A stretch of 64,000 nt of DNA from an uncultured Megasphaera sp. Lineage in GTDB: Bacteria; Bacillota; Negativicutes; Veillonellales; Megasphaeraceae. Positions 48,913 through 58,600 of this stretch are shown piece after piece (positions within the stretch are counted from its first letter, which is position 1; the number at the start of each line of letters is the position of its first letter). The notes beneath the pieces are model-generated. The model worked only from the letters and a program-made list of their open reading frames with translations. It made no database searches and was not told where the DNA came from. A program made the translations under genes and the position numbers. Location of the stretch: positions 38,534 through 102,533 of the forward strand of contig UQHB01000004.1 in assembly GCA_900540735.1 (NCBI GenBank), in the 5' to 3' direction.

Positions 48913-50883
48913 ATGATAACACTACGGAACTTACGGCGTAAAGCCGTGCAATTATGCGTAACAGCACTCTGCTGTGCAGTCATGCCGCTCGTTGCGTATG
49001 CCCAAGAATTTATGAACGTCAGCGAAGTACAGCCCGGCATGACGGGCTATGCGAAGACCGTCGTTCAGGGCACGACAATCGATACATTTCTTGTGGAAAT
49101 ATTAGGCGTTATGAAAAATAGCGGCCCATCAGGGGACCTTATTTTAGCGCGCTTTTCTGGGCCCCTTATTGAACAAACCGGCGGCATTGCTCAAGGTATG
49201 AGCGGCAGTCCGGTCTATATTAACGGCAAGCTCCTCGGTGCCGTTGCTTATGGCTGGTCTTTCTCCAACTCGCGTGTAGGCATGATTACGCCTATTCAAG
49301 ATATGCTCAAGCTCTGGAACGTGCCGACGAAAGAAGAAATTCGCCCTTTTAATGCGCGCGAATCGTCTCTCGTGCCCATTGCGACACCGCTCATGGTCAG
49401 CGGCTTTGATGGTGTCTCTACAGACTGGATGAAGAGTAAATTGCCTCAGTACAATTTCATGCCTGTCGATACGGCTTCTGCAACCAGTGATGACGTAGCC
49501 CAGCCCTTAGAACCGGGCAGCTCCGTCGCGGCAGCCTTTGTCAATGGCGATATGAAAATGGGGGCCATTGGTACGGTCACGTATGTCGATAACGACCACG
49601 TCGTCGCCTTTGGCCATCCTTTCCTGAAAAAAGGCAGCATTAATTACTTCATGCACAATGCCTATATTTTCACAATTGTCAATAACATGAGCAGCTCCTT
49701 TAAGCTAGGCTCTGTAGGCGCAGAAATCGGCAAGATTACGCAAGACCGCGGTGCCGGTATTGGCGGTACGTACGGCTATTTAGCACCGGGTATTCCGGTC
49801 ATCATCAAGGCGAGCGATACCGATACAGGTGCCAATAACCTGAAGCGCGTCAAGATTATTGAAGATAACGAATTAACGCCGGTCCTGGCAGCGACGACAG
49901 TCTATAATACAGTTAACAAGACTATCGACCGTTCTGGCGGCGGTACAGCATCTATTTCTTATACGATTCGTTCGTCTAAAGGACGGGAAAATGATATTAC
50001 ACGGCATAACATGTATTATTCAGCTGATAATATCAACGAAAAGAGCATTGATGAATTATATAACGTCCTCGATATTTTGAAACGGAATGAATTCATCGAT
50101 TATCCTGTCCTCGACATTACGATGAACGTCGACGTAACGCAGGCGAAGAAGTCCGCTCAAATCGTCGATGCGTCGGCTGCACCAGTCGTTGTCAGCCCTG
50201 GCGATACGGTGTACTTCAAAGTGACGCTCCATCCCTTCCGCGGTACGAACGAAGTGAAGACCATGGCCTTCACGGTGCCCAAAGACCAGCCTCTTGGTGA
50301 TATGGTTCTCGAAATCCGCGGCGGCGGTGTCATTCCGCTCCCGTATTTGATTGAAAAACAGCGGTATAACTTAACCGACGAAATCATTGAACGGCTCCGT
50401 CATTATAAAGATTTCCAAGAATTAAAGAAAGAAATCGAAACGGAAGATGCGAACAACGATTTGGTCATCGAAATCCTCGAACAAAACGTGAGCATGATTA
50501 ACGGCAGTAATGAAAAAGTGCCGAAAGAAAAGATTCGCGGTAAAGAACCGGTGAAAGATACGGCAGGTATCGTCAAGCCGGATAAGCAAGGCCTGAACGA
50601 AGCCGATAAGACCCCGAAGTCGTCTATCCAAACGCCGTACATCGTCTTAGGGGACGGCCAGATTACGATTAAAGTTGTAACGCCCAAAAAACGGGACGAA
50701 TACATGGCTAAGAATCATCAAATCAACGAAGCCAAAGCCGTCATCAGTGAAGATGCAAACAGCGCGGCCCAAGGGGATGAAATGATTCAGCACGACCAAG
50801 GACAAAACAATAAAAATCAAACGAGTACTACAGACGAAACGAAGTCAGCCGTCACGGGTATTGACTTAGTATCGATGCAGTAA
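48913..50883 (+). CDS. Exported SpoIVB-type S55 peptidase domain protein
   Basis: A 656-residue secreted protein (signal peptide about 1-30, ending AYA). The SpoIVB S55 domain follows: MNVSEVQPGMTGYAKTV, the serine in IAQGMSGSPVYINGKLLGAV and His in VAFGHPFLKKG. Only the peptidase is recognised; the PDZ domain of true SpoIVB is absent, and a long C-terminal region (about 400-656) includes a Lys/Glu-rich and Gln-rich tail. Megasphaera-type bacteria do not sporulate, so this is an envelope protein with another job. The start has a weak ribosome site (GAGGG 14 bases up). Ends at a terminator. Confidence 0.85.
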   Translation: MITLRNLRRKAVQLCVTALCCAVMPLVAYAQEFMNVSEVQPGMTGYAKTVVQGTTIDTFLVEILGVMKNSGPSGDLILARFSGPLIEQTGGIAQGMSGSPVYINGKLLGAVAYGWSFSNSRVGMITPIQDMLKLWNVPTKEEIRPFNARESSLVPIATPLMVSGFDGVSTDWMKSKLPQYNFMPVDTASATSDDVAQPLEPGSSVAAAFVNGDMKMGAIGTVTYVDNDHVVAFGHPFLKKGSINYFMHNAYIFTIVNNMSSSFKLGSVGAEIGKITQDRGAGIGGTYGYLAPGIPVIIKASDTDTGANNLKRVKIIEDNELTPVLAATTVYNTVNKTIDRSGGGTASISYTIRSSKGRENDITRHNMYYSADNINEKSIDELYNVLDILKRNEFIDYPVLDITMNVDVTQAKKSAQIVDASAAPVVVSPGDTVYFKVTLHPFRGTNEVKTMAFTVPKDQPLGDMVLEIRGGGVIPLPYLIEKQRYNLTDEIIERLRHYKDFQELKKEIETEDANNDLVIEILEQNVSMINGSNEKVPKEKIRGKEPVKDTAGIVKPDKQGLNEADKTPKSSIQTPYIVLGDGQITIKVVTPKKRDEYMAKNHQINEAKAVISEDANSAAQGDEMIQHDQGQNNKNQTSTTDETKSAVTGIDLVSMQ

Positions 50884-50900
50884 TTCGTAAGAGCGAAGAC

Positions 50901-50950
50901 GATACTGGGAAGATACAGAAAGGAACAGCCTGTCTTCCCAGTATTTTTTT
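50901..50950 (+). terminator. Intrinsic terminator after the S55 protein gene
   Basis: ATACTGGGAAGA and TCTTCCCAGTAT form a perfect 12-bp stem, followed by TTTTTT. Confidence 0.9.
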
Positions 50951-51083
50951 ACTTCGTTCGTGCCTTGCCATTTGCAAAAGAAGATGATATTATCTTATTT
51001 GTGGAAACTCAAAAGACGATTTCAGTTTTCATGACATTGCATGACAATTTTTTAACAAAATGCCGACAATAAAAGTCCGTGAT

Positions 51084-51112
51084 TTTACTTTAATGCCTAA
51101 TAATGGTATAGT
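51084..51112 (+). promoter_or_regulatory. Promoter of the mla-tolC-tamB envelope cluster
   Basis: TTTACT (51084-51089), 17-base spacer, TATAGT (51107-51112), 35 bases before mlaE. Confidence 0.7.
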
Positions 51113-51146
51113 AAAATAAATTGGCTCTAGAGAGAGGAGTGGTATA

Positions 51147-51911
51147 GTGCAGCGAATGCTCGAAGGTATTGGGAAATTTACGCTCCATATCTTTGAAGTC
51201 GTCGGGGTCATTGCCATTTTATTTGGACAAACCTTGCGGCAGCTCCATAAAGCACAACGAAAATTGACACTGTACCAAATGGCTCATTTAGGGGTCGACT
51301 CTCTGCCTATTGTCAGTTTGACCTTGCTCTTTGCCGGGATGGTTATGACCTTGCAGATTGTCGATATTCTCTTGCGCTACGGTGCCCAATCGACCTTAGG
51401 CGGTGTCATTTCTATCGCCATGGGCCGCGAACTGGGGCCTATTTTGACGGGCGTTGTCGTTGCTGGTCGGACTGGTGCGGCCATGACAGCCGAACTAGGG
51501 ACTATGAAAGTAACGGAACAAATCGACGCGCTCCGCTGTATGGCTGTTAATCCTGTAGCCTATCTCGTCGTGCCGCGCTTCATTGCCTGCGTCTTGATGG
51601 TGCCTGTCTTATCCTTTTACGGTTATATTATCGGCACAGGCGGCGGCTATGGTGTCGCTATCTTAGGGTCCGGCATTTCTCACTTCACCTTTATGAATTC
51701 TGTCGAACTCTTTACAGCAGTGAGCGATGTAGTCTACGGCATGATTAAAGCCATGGTCTTTGGTGGTATTATTGCCCTCATTGCTTGCTATGAAGGGATG
51801 CACGCCAAAAGCGGTGCCGAAGGTGTTGGCCAGGCGACGACCCGGTCTGTGGTCATGTCGATTATTTTTATTTTCGTGTGCAATTATTTGTTATCTATTA
51901 TTTTGTATTAG
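51147..51911 (+). CDS. mlaE: MlaE-family phospholipid ABC transporter permease
   Basis: A 254-residue permease (DUF140/MlaE) with about five membrane helices. Family segments seen: GVDSLPIVSLTLLFAGMVMTLQ, GRELGPILTGVVVAGRTGAAMTAELGTMKVTEQIDALRCM and the closing MSIIFIFVCNYLLSIILY. GAGGAG lies 7 bases before GTG 51147; ATG 51156 is the alternative. It forms the inner-membrane core with MlaF and MlaD for phospholipid transfer between membranes. First gene of the envelope cluster with its own promoter. Confidence 0.93.
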   Translation: MQRMLEGIGKFTLHIFEVVGVIAILFGQTLRQLHKAQRKLTLYQMAHLGVDSLPIVSLTLLFAGMVMTLQIVDILLRYGAQSTLGGVISIAMGRELGPILTGVVVAGRTGAAMTAELGTMKVTEQIDALRCMAVNPVAYLVVPRFIACVLMVPVLSFYGYIIGTGGGYGVAILGSGISHFTFMNSVELFTAVSDVVYGMIKAMVFGGIIALIACYEGMHAKSGAEGVGQATTRSVVMSIIFIFVCNYLLSIILY

Positions 51912-51920
51912 GAGCAGCCT

Positions 51921-52673
51921 ATGATTCAACTCCAAGATGTTACGGTTGCCTATGGGCCGCGCGTAATCTTGAATCATATAGACTTAGATGTCCATGCCGG
52001 GGAAACCTTAGCTATCTTAGGGGCCAGCGGCTCTGGGAAAAGTACGATTTTGCGGCTCATTATGGGCCTGCAAAAGCCGACGAGCGGCAAGATTTTCGTC
52101 GATGGTCAAGACATTACAGGCTATTCCGAAGACCAGCTCGACAAGGTGCGCCAGCACATGGGCATGGTCTTTCAGTATTCTGCCTTGTTTGACTCTATGA
52201 CAGTCGGTGAAAACGTAGCCTTTGGTCCGCGCCAGCATGGCACGTACACAGAAGCAGAAATACAGGCCATCGTCAAAGACAGGCTCCATCTCGTCGGCCT
52301 CGATGGGACGGAAGAAATGATGCCTAACGATTTATCTGGGGGCATGAAAAAACGGGTCAGTCTGGCTCGTGCTATTGCCCTGAATCCGCAGATTATCCTC
52401 TATGACGAACCCACAGCCGGCCTGGATCCACTCCGCTGTATGGACATTAACCGCTTGATCGTCAGTATGCAGCACCACTTAAAAGCGACGTCCCTTATTG
52501 TGACGCACGATATGGACTCGGCCTTTTATGTGGCAGACAGGCTGGCTTATTTAGAAAACGGGGCGTTTCGCCTGATTGCGTCAAAAGAAGAATTCCGTCA
52601 CACGACGGACAGGGATGTACAGCTCTTTATCCATGGCGGCGACATTCCTCCAGAAAGAAGGCGGGACATATGA
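51921..52673 (+). CDS. mlaF: MlaF-family ABC transporter ATP-binding protein
   Basis: A 250-residue ABC ATPase: Walker A GASGSGKST (about 36-44), Q loop MVFQYSALFDSMTVGENV, signature LSGGMKKRVSLARAIA, Walker B IILYDEPTAGLD and switch His in VTHDM. The F-S-A-L-F-D-S segment is typical of MlaF. It powers the MlaE/MlaD transporter. AGGAG precedes the ATG. Its TGA overlaps the mlaD ATG by four bases (ATGA), so subunits are co-translated. Confidence 0.95.
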   Translation: MIQLQDVTVAYGPRVILNHIDLDVHAGETLAILGASGSGKSTILRLIMGLQKPTSGKIFVDGQDITGYSEDQLDKVRQHMGMVFQYSALFDSMTVGENVAFGPRQHGTYTEAEIQAIVKDRLHLVGLDGTEEMMPNDLSGGMKKRVSLARAIALNPQIILYDEPTAGLDPLRCMDINRLIVSMQHHLKATSLIVTHDMDSAFYVADRLAYLENGAFRLIASKEEFRHTTDRDVQLFIHGGDIPPERRRDI

Positions 52674-53905
52674 AATGGAGCGTAGAAGCAAAAGTCGGCT
52701 TAGTCACTCTCGTTGGCGTGCTCGTATTCACGTATGTCATCATTATGCTGGCCCATGCCGAAATCTTTGGCAAGCCGGGCTACACGATACATACGGAATT
52801 TGCTGACGGCAACGGCCTCCAAGCAGGCAACAGCGTCCGCTATGTCGGCGTACACGTAGGCAAAGTCGAAAAGGTCACACCTTCTAAAAACGGTGTAGAT
52901 GTACAATTAAAAATAGATAAAGGCACAGAAATCCCGGTGGACTCCAAAGTCGCCATTACGACAGACGGTCTCCTCGGGGAAAAACTCGTCAATATTACGC
53001 CTGGGAAAGATGAAAATTGCCTCCTCAAAGACGGCGATACCCTCAAAGGGACGCAAGGCAAGACCATGGACGATATGATGGATAGTGCAAGCCAGCTCAT
53101 GGGCAATGCCAATAAGATGGTAGAAAATATTAATACCGTTATTGGCGACCCGAAGACGCAGGAAGCTATGCGCGGTTCCATGCAGAATATCGAAGCCATT
53201 ACAGGCCAGACCAGTGCCATGCTCGATGCCAATGCCGGAAATATTCAGCAAATTACAGCGAATATGGCGGCTATGACGTCGCAAATGAATCAGTCCTTGG
53301 CCAATATTGACGGTGACGGCGCAATGTCAGCCAATGTGCGGCAAATGGCGGCCAATATGAAGAATATTACAGACCGCTTTGATACGATTGCCCAGTCTAT
53401 GGAAAAAATGACCACTGACCCACAGAGTCAGGCCGATATTCAGAAGACCTTGCACAATACGGCTCAGATTTCGGAAAAGGTCAATAAAATCCTCGGCGGG
53501 CCAAGCGATATCAACGTCCAAGGAGATGCTAGTTTGCTCTATAATGAAAGTAAAAGTGAAACGGGTGCAAACGTAAATTTTAGGGTTGGCCGGGGCCAGA
53601 AATTCGCCCTTATTGGGGCCGAACAGATTGGTAACAGCGCAAATCTCAATTTACAATACGGTCAGCACGGCGACTGGTTTACGAGCCGCTTTGGCCTGGT
53701 TAATGGCGATCTCGGTGCAGGCTTTGACTTCCTCGAAGATAAGCCGTTCCGCCTCTCCCTTGAAGGCTATGACCCGGACGATTGGCGGTATCGCCTCAAA
53801 GCGCAGTATCAGCTCATGCCTGATGTCTATCTCTTTTGTCAGTTTACGCGGCCAATGAGCCGCAGTGACGGTGGTAATTATTATGGTGTAACATATGCTT
53901 TTTAG
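52670..53905 (+). CDS. mlaD: MlaD/MCE protein with a C-terminal beta-barrel-like domain
   Basis: A 411-residue protein, much longer than E. coli MlaD. One N-terminal helix (about 8-28), the MCE domain (GYTIHTEFADGNGLQAGNSVRYVGV to VNITPGK, about 37-115), then a long helical region rich in Asn, Gln and Met (about 130-290) and a C-terminal part of alternating hydrophobic strands (LNLQYGQ, FGLVNGDLGAGFDF, YRLKAQYQLM, FCQFTRP) ending YYGVTYAF. A terminal Phe and amphipathic strands point to an outer-membrane barrel. In Veillonella parvula such MlaD fusions were proposed to span the envelope as a lipid bridge; this gene fits that type. Confidence 0.92.
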   Translation: MKWSVEAKVGLVTLVGVLVFTYVIIMLAHAEIFGKPGYTIHTEFADGNGLQAGNSVRYVGVHVGKVEKVTPSKNGVDVQLKIDKGTEIPVDSKVAITTDGLLGEKLVNITPGKDENCLLKDGDTLKGTQGKTMDDMMDSASQLMGNANKMVENINTVIGDPKTQEAMRGSMQNIEAITGQTSAMLDANAGNIQQITANMAAMTSQMNQSLANIDGDGAMSANVRQMAANMKNITDRFDTIAQSMEKMTTDPQSQADIQKTLHNTAQISEKVNKILGGPSDINVQGDASLLYNESKSETGANVNFRVGRGQKFALIGAEQIGNSANLNLQYGQHGDWFTSRFGLVNGDLGAGFDFLEDKPFRLSLEGYDPDDWRYRLKAQYQLMPDVYLFCQFTRPMSRSDGGNYYGVTYAF

Positions 53906-53944
53906 AGGCATAGAACTATATAGAATATGATGGGGGTACCCAAG

Positions 53945-55510
53945 ATGAATAAGAACTTGTATAAACGAATCCTTATGGCCTTGATGATTGGTACATTCAG
54001 TACGTCTCTGGTCTTGGCTGACAGCCCGACTGCACCGGTTGTGCCGGTCAACTTAGACCAAGCTGCACAGACGGCGAAACAAGATACGCCAAAGAAAGCT
54101 GCCAAAACAGCCAAAGAAGCAGCCACACCAAAAGTGCGTCCTGTGGACATTACACCGGAACTGCGCGAAGAATTAGCTCAGCAAATTACGGATATGTCTG
54201 CAAAGAACGTCCAGAAATATGCAGCAAACCAGAATGACCCAGTCCTCGTCATTGGCCAAGTTAAAGGCAATCAAAGCGTTGATTTGACCTTGCCGAAGAC
54301 TGTGCAACTCGCACTCGATTACAACCGCGACATTAAAGTAGCGCACTACGATTTACAAAATGCCGAATACGCTATTAACGAAGCCAAAGCCGGCAAAATG
54401 CCGTCTGTAAGCTATTCCTTTGATGCTGGCCGCGGCTCTTCGAATACGCAGTTAGGCACGAAAATCGGTAACTCCTTCACGAATGGCATTTCCGTCAATA
54501 TTCCGATTTATACAGGCGGTCTCGTAGAAGGCAATATTGCTGTCGCTAAGTTAGGCAAAACCAATGCGCAAGAAGAAATCCTCCGCGTTGAACAGGCCAC
54601 GAAATTGTCCGCTGTCCAAGGGTACTTCGGCCTCTTAGCCTATGAAGAATTACGCGATGTCTATAACGAATCGGTTGCCAACTTGCAAGGCCATTTAGAT
54701 AACGTTACAGCTCAGTACAACGTCGGTACCGTTGCGAAACTGGACGTTCTCACGTCGGACGTTTCCTTAGCCAATGCGAAGACCGATGCTGTAACGGCTG
54801 AAAACAATGTCTCTAATGCCGAAGCAAATTTAAATAACATCTTAGGCTTCCCGCTCCAGACGAAACTCGTCTTGTCGGACCATCAGTTGCCTTTTGACAC
54901 GTACAATATTTCCCTCCAAGAAGCTCTCGACTATGCCATGAAGTATCGCCCTGAAGTCTTGCAGGCAGCTCTTGCTGTACAACAGGCTGAAGAAAACATT
55001 GGCATTGCCGGTGCAAGCGACAAACCGCAAGTCGCTATAACAGGCGGTAATAACTGGAGTGACGATTCCTTCCCAGGCCTCGATAACCGTACGTGGTCTG
55101 TCGGCGCAGGCGTATCCTTTAAGTTCTATGATGGCGGCGCAACGAAAGCCAAAGTCAATACGGCAAAACAAGACCTCGTCATTGCTCGTGAAAACGAACA
55201 AAAAACGCGCGAAACCGTTCAGCTCGCTGTTAAACAAGCATACCTCAACGTCCGCAGTGCAGCACAGAAAGTCGAAGCAACCCAGACTGCTGTAGCTCAA
55301 GCTGAAGAAAGCTTCAAGATTGCCCGCGTTCGTTACCAAGCTGGCGTTGGCATCAACCTCGACGTACTCGATGCACAACTCAATTTAAATAAAGCAAAGA
55401 CCAATCATATTCAAGCCCTTTACGATTACAACGTCGGCATTGCGTCCCTCGAACAAGCCATGGGCGTCGATGTCCGTTCCGGTGTAGTCCATCCGTCACT
55501 GCAAGGCTAA
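53945..55510 (+). CDS. tolC: TolC-family outer membrane efflux protein
   Basis: A 521-residue outer-membrane channel. Signal peptide about 1-25 (LVLADS), a Lys/Ala-rich linker (to about 65), then two OEP repeats with the usual N-x-D-I-K-x-A, Y-x-V-G-T-V-A-K-L-D and RYQAGVGINLDVLDAQL segments and long heptad helices. It pairs with membrane fusion proteins for type I secretion and efflux. I start at 53945 (MNKNLYKR) because a signal peptide begins cleanly there; ATGs at 53927 and 53930 add six residues. It follows mlaD by 39 bases. The broken HlyD gene at 35 kb would once have been a possible client. Confidence 0.92.
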   Translation: MNKNLYKRILMALMIGTFSTSLVLADSPTAPVVPVNLDQAAQTAKQDTPKKAAKTAKEAATPKVRPVDITPELREELAQQITDMSAKNVQKYAANQNDPVLVIGQVKGNQSVDLTLPKTVQLALDYNRDIKVAHYDLQNAEYAINEAKAGKMPSVSYSFDAGRGSSNTQLGTKIGNSFTNGISVNIPIYTGGLVEGNIAVAKLGKTNAQEEILRVEQATKLSAVQGYFGLLAYEELRDVYNESVANLQGHLDNVTAQYNVGTVAKLDVLTSDVSLANAKTDAVTAENNVSNAEANLNNILGFPLQTKLVLSDHQLPFDTYNISLQEALDYAMKYRPEVLQAALAVQQAEENIGIAGASDKPQVAITGGNNWSDDSFPGLDNRTWSVGAGVSFKFYDGGATKAKVNTAKQDLVIARENEQKTRETVQLAVKQAYLNVRSAAQKVEATQTAVAQAEESFKIARVRYQAGVGINLDVLDAQLNLNKAKTNHIQALYDYNVGIASLEQAMGVDVRSGVVHPSLQG

Positions 55511-55556
55511 GAATTTGGATATGTTTCTTGATTTTCCTCAATTTCATAGGTAGAAT

Positions 55557-55590
55557 AAAGAGAGAATTGTATATATGCAATTCTCTCTTT
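55557..55590 (+). other. Hairpin between tolC and tamB
   Basis: AAAGAGAGAATTG and CAATTCTCTCTTT pair perfectly (13 bp) around TATATATG. No long T-run follows, so it may slow polymerase or protect the mRNA rather than terminate. It lies 29 bases before the tamB start. Confidence 0.65.
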
Positions 55591-55619
55591 GTGTATATAT
55601 AGAAAATGGGAGTTTCATC

Positions 55620-58600
55620 GTGAAAAAGAAATGGATTGCCTTAGGCTGTGTCGTCTTCTTCTTAGGCTCTGCTGCGACGGGGTTGTGGTTGCAAAAGCCC
55701 ATGATTACAGAGACACTGGCGAAAAATGTAGAGATAACAATGAATAGCAAGCTAAATGGGACGCTCCATTTTTCTAAGATGGATATATCCTTATCGGGGA
55801 AAGTGCTCTTAGAAGACCTGGTTATTTATGATACAGCAGGACGAAAAGTCGTCGAAGGGAAAGAACTGTCTGTCCTCATTAGCCCGTCGAAAGCCTTAGC
55901 GGTTCTTCAGGGCCAGTCGATTTTAGAAGCTATCGACTCGATCAACGTCGATACGCCGACCGTCTATGTGTGGCAAAATGACGACCAAACGTGGAATGTG
56001 ACGACTTTGATTAAGCCGACGACGTCGCCTCAGCAAGCTGACTTTCGTTCGCCTGTGCGCTTTCATGATGGCACCATCGAAGCAACCCTTCCTGATGGAC
56101 AAGTCGTGACGGCCAAAGACTGCGAAGGGACTGTAGATTTTACGAAATATCCAGCCTTAGCCATTGATGGCAGCGGCACAGTCGATGGCAAGAGTTTGTC
56201 TATTTCCGGGACCTATACGTCCAATCGGCATTATAATTTTACCATCAATAGTGACGGCGTGAACGCAGTCTATGCTAATGCTTTCTTGCCTGACAGTGTC
56301 GGTGGGACGATTAACTCTGGTGACGTGAGCAATATTAAACTCTACGTGTCTCAGAGCCAGCGTGGTTTTACCATGTCCGGCCAGGGGGATGTAGAAAATG
56401 GGGCAGCGACGATACAGGGATACAATCTTAGCGATGTAAAAGGTCATGCATCCTTCTCTGGCGACGATGTGATCTTACATGACGTGACCAGCAAGGTCAA
56501 TGGACAAGGCCTGACGGTCAACGGCATTATTAAAACGAATACAGATACGCCTGTCTTTGACGTGCAAATAAAGGCTCCGTCTGTCGACATAGTTGCCTTT
56601 GGCGACGCCATTCCTGCAGCCGTCACGGGCACGGTCGGTGTAGACGGTACGGTCTGGGGCACTATGAATGACCTCCAAGGGCGCGGTACCATTTCGGCGA
56701 CAGGATTGACCTATGATAATTTGACCGTTGATAGTGCCACAGCTCAAGTATCTTACGTCGACCATATTCTCAATATTGAAGACTTACAGGCGAACGCTGC
56801 CGGTGGGACAGTGGCTCTGTCTGGTGCGTACAACGTCAATGACGGCAACTATCAAGTACAAGGGAAGGTCCAGTCTATTGGGCTTGACCAGATTCCGTCG
56901 GTGCCGATTTCGATTCTCGGTACGGTATCGGCCGATTTCACAGCTTACGGCAATAGCCAAGATAATAGTGTCAATGCTAGTGCCCACGTCATCGGGCAAG
57001 ATACATCGTACAACGGCCTGACTGTAGATTCCCTCGCCTGGGATGTGACCTATGCCGATAACGTGGCAACCCTCTCGAATTTCACAGCCTCTCTGGCTGG
57101 CGGGACTATTACTGCGAGCGGTACGTACGACGCAGCTAACCAAAATCCAAATATTTCCTTTGCAGCCCAAGGCCTGCCTCTCGATATGATACAGCCTTAT
57201 GTATCCGTTCCTGTATCGGGCACAGTCGATGTAGCAGGCCACGTGAGCGGCACAGCACCGACGTGGGATGTGACTTTTAATGCCCGTAATGGTGCCGTCC
57301 AAGGCCTGGCCTTTACGAGTATTGACGGCTCTCTCCAAGGGCAGGGACAGACCTTGGAGACACCGGGCATTACATGGCACAGTGCTGAAGGGACACATAC
57401 CGTCTCTGGGAGTGCCGATTTAGGCAATCGCACAGTGGACTTGCATGTCCTCACCAATCACGTCCGTGTAGAACAACTCTTGCCTCTCGTAGGCAAAGAA
57501 AACTTGCCCTTTACAGGCTGGGCAGACAATGACATCCACGTTCAAGGGTCTCTCGACAACCTCCAGGCAACAGGCCAGTTCCAGCTGACGAGCGGCTCGT
57601 ACAGCGGCTATTTATATAAAAATATTAGTGCTGACTATCGCCTTGACAACGGCACAGTCTATATTACGAATGGCGACATTTCGTCGTATAATGCATCGCT
57701 CAGCGTTTATGGCTCTATTGGCAAGACTTTGGATTTACACTTCGTCGGCGAAAACCTCGACATTGCACGTATGATGCCGTGGAATAAAACGCCGCGCCAA
57801 GGTGTCATGGCTGTAACGGCTCACCTTGGCGGCACGCCTGATAAGCCAACGGCTACAGGGACGCTCCGTGCGCCGTACTTGACGATTAATCACATGGCGC
57901 TGGCGGACGTGCGCGGTGATTTCAATTACGACGGCAATGTGGTCCACTTATCAGGCCTGCATTTCAATCAGCATAACGGCTCTTATGATGGTGACTTTAT
58001 TTACAATACGTCGTCAGGCTGGATGAATGGCCGCGCTGACGTGACGAAAGGCGATTTAGCGAGCCTCTTGCAGATTGCTAATGTACCGCTCAAGTACGTT
58101 ACGGGCGAAGTCAACGGCATCCTTACGGTTAATGGCTTGTCGTCTAATCCTACTCTCGCCCTCAAAGGACAACTGACGGACGCTACTCTCGATGGCCGCG
58201 TCGTCGACCCGGCACCGCTCGATTTAGCTTTAGAAGATGGCGTATTCCACGTCAATCAGCTCACCTTGCAGACTGGCGATAGCCTCTTAGCTGCGCAGGG
58301 GACGTATGCCTTCCATGGGCCAGTGTCTCTCCAAGTAGCAGCGAAGAATTTCCCGTCTCGCGTCTTGCTCGATATGCTGGGCAAAGAAGGCATTGCTATT
58401 GAAACACCTATCGATTTTGCTGCTGAATTAGGCGGTACTGGCGACGATGTCGAAGCGAACGTCTCGGCTCAGCTCAACGGCGGTACTATTAACGGCGTGT
58501 CCTTTACCAATGCCTATAGCTTATTAAATATTAAAGACGGTATTATTCATGTGAACCAAGCCTATGTGGCCCGCGACCCGTACAAAGCGAGCATGTCTGG

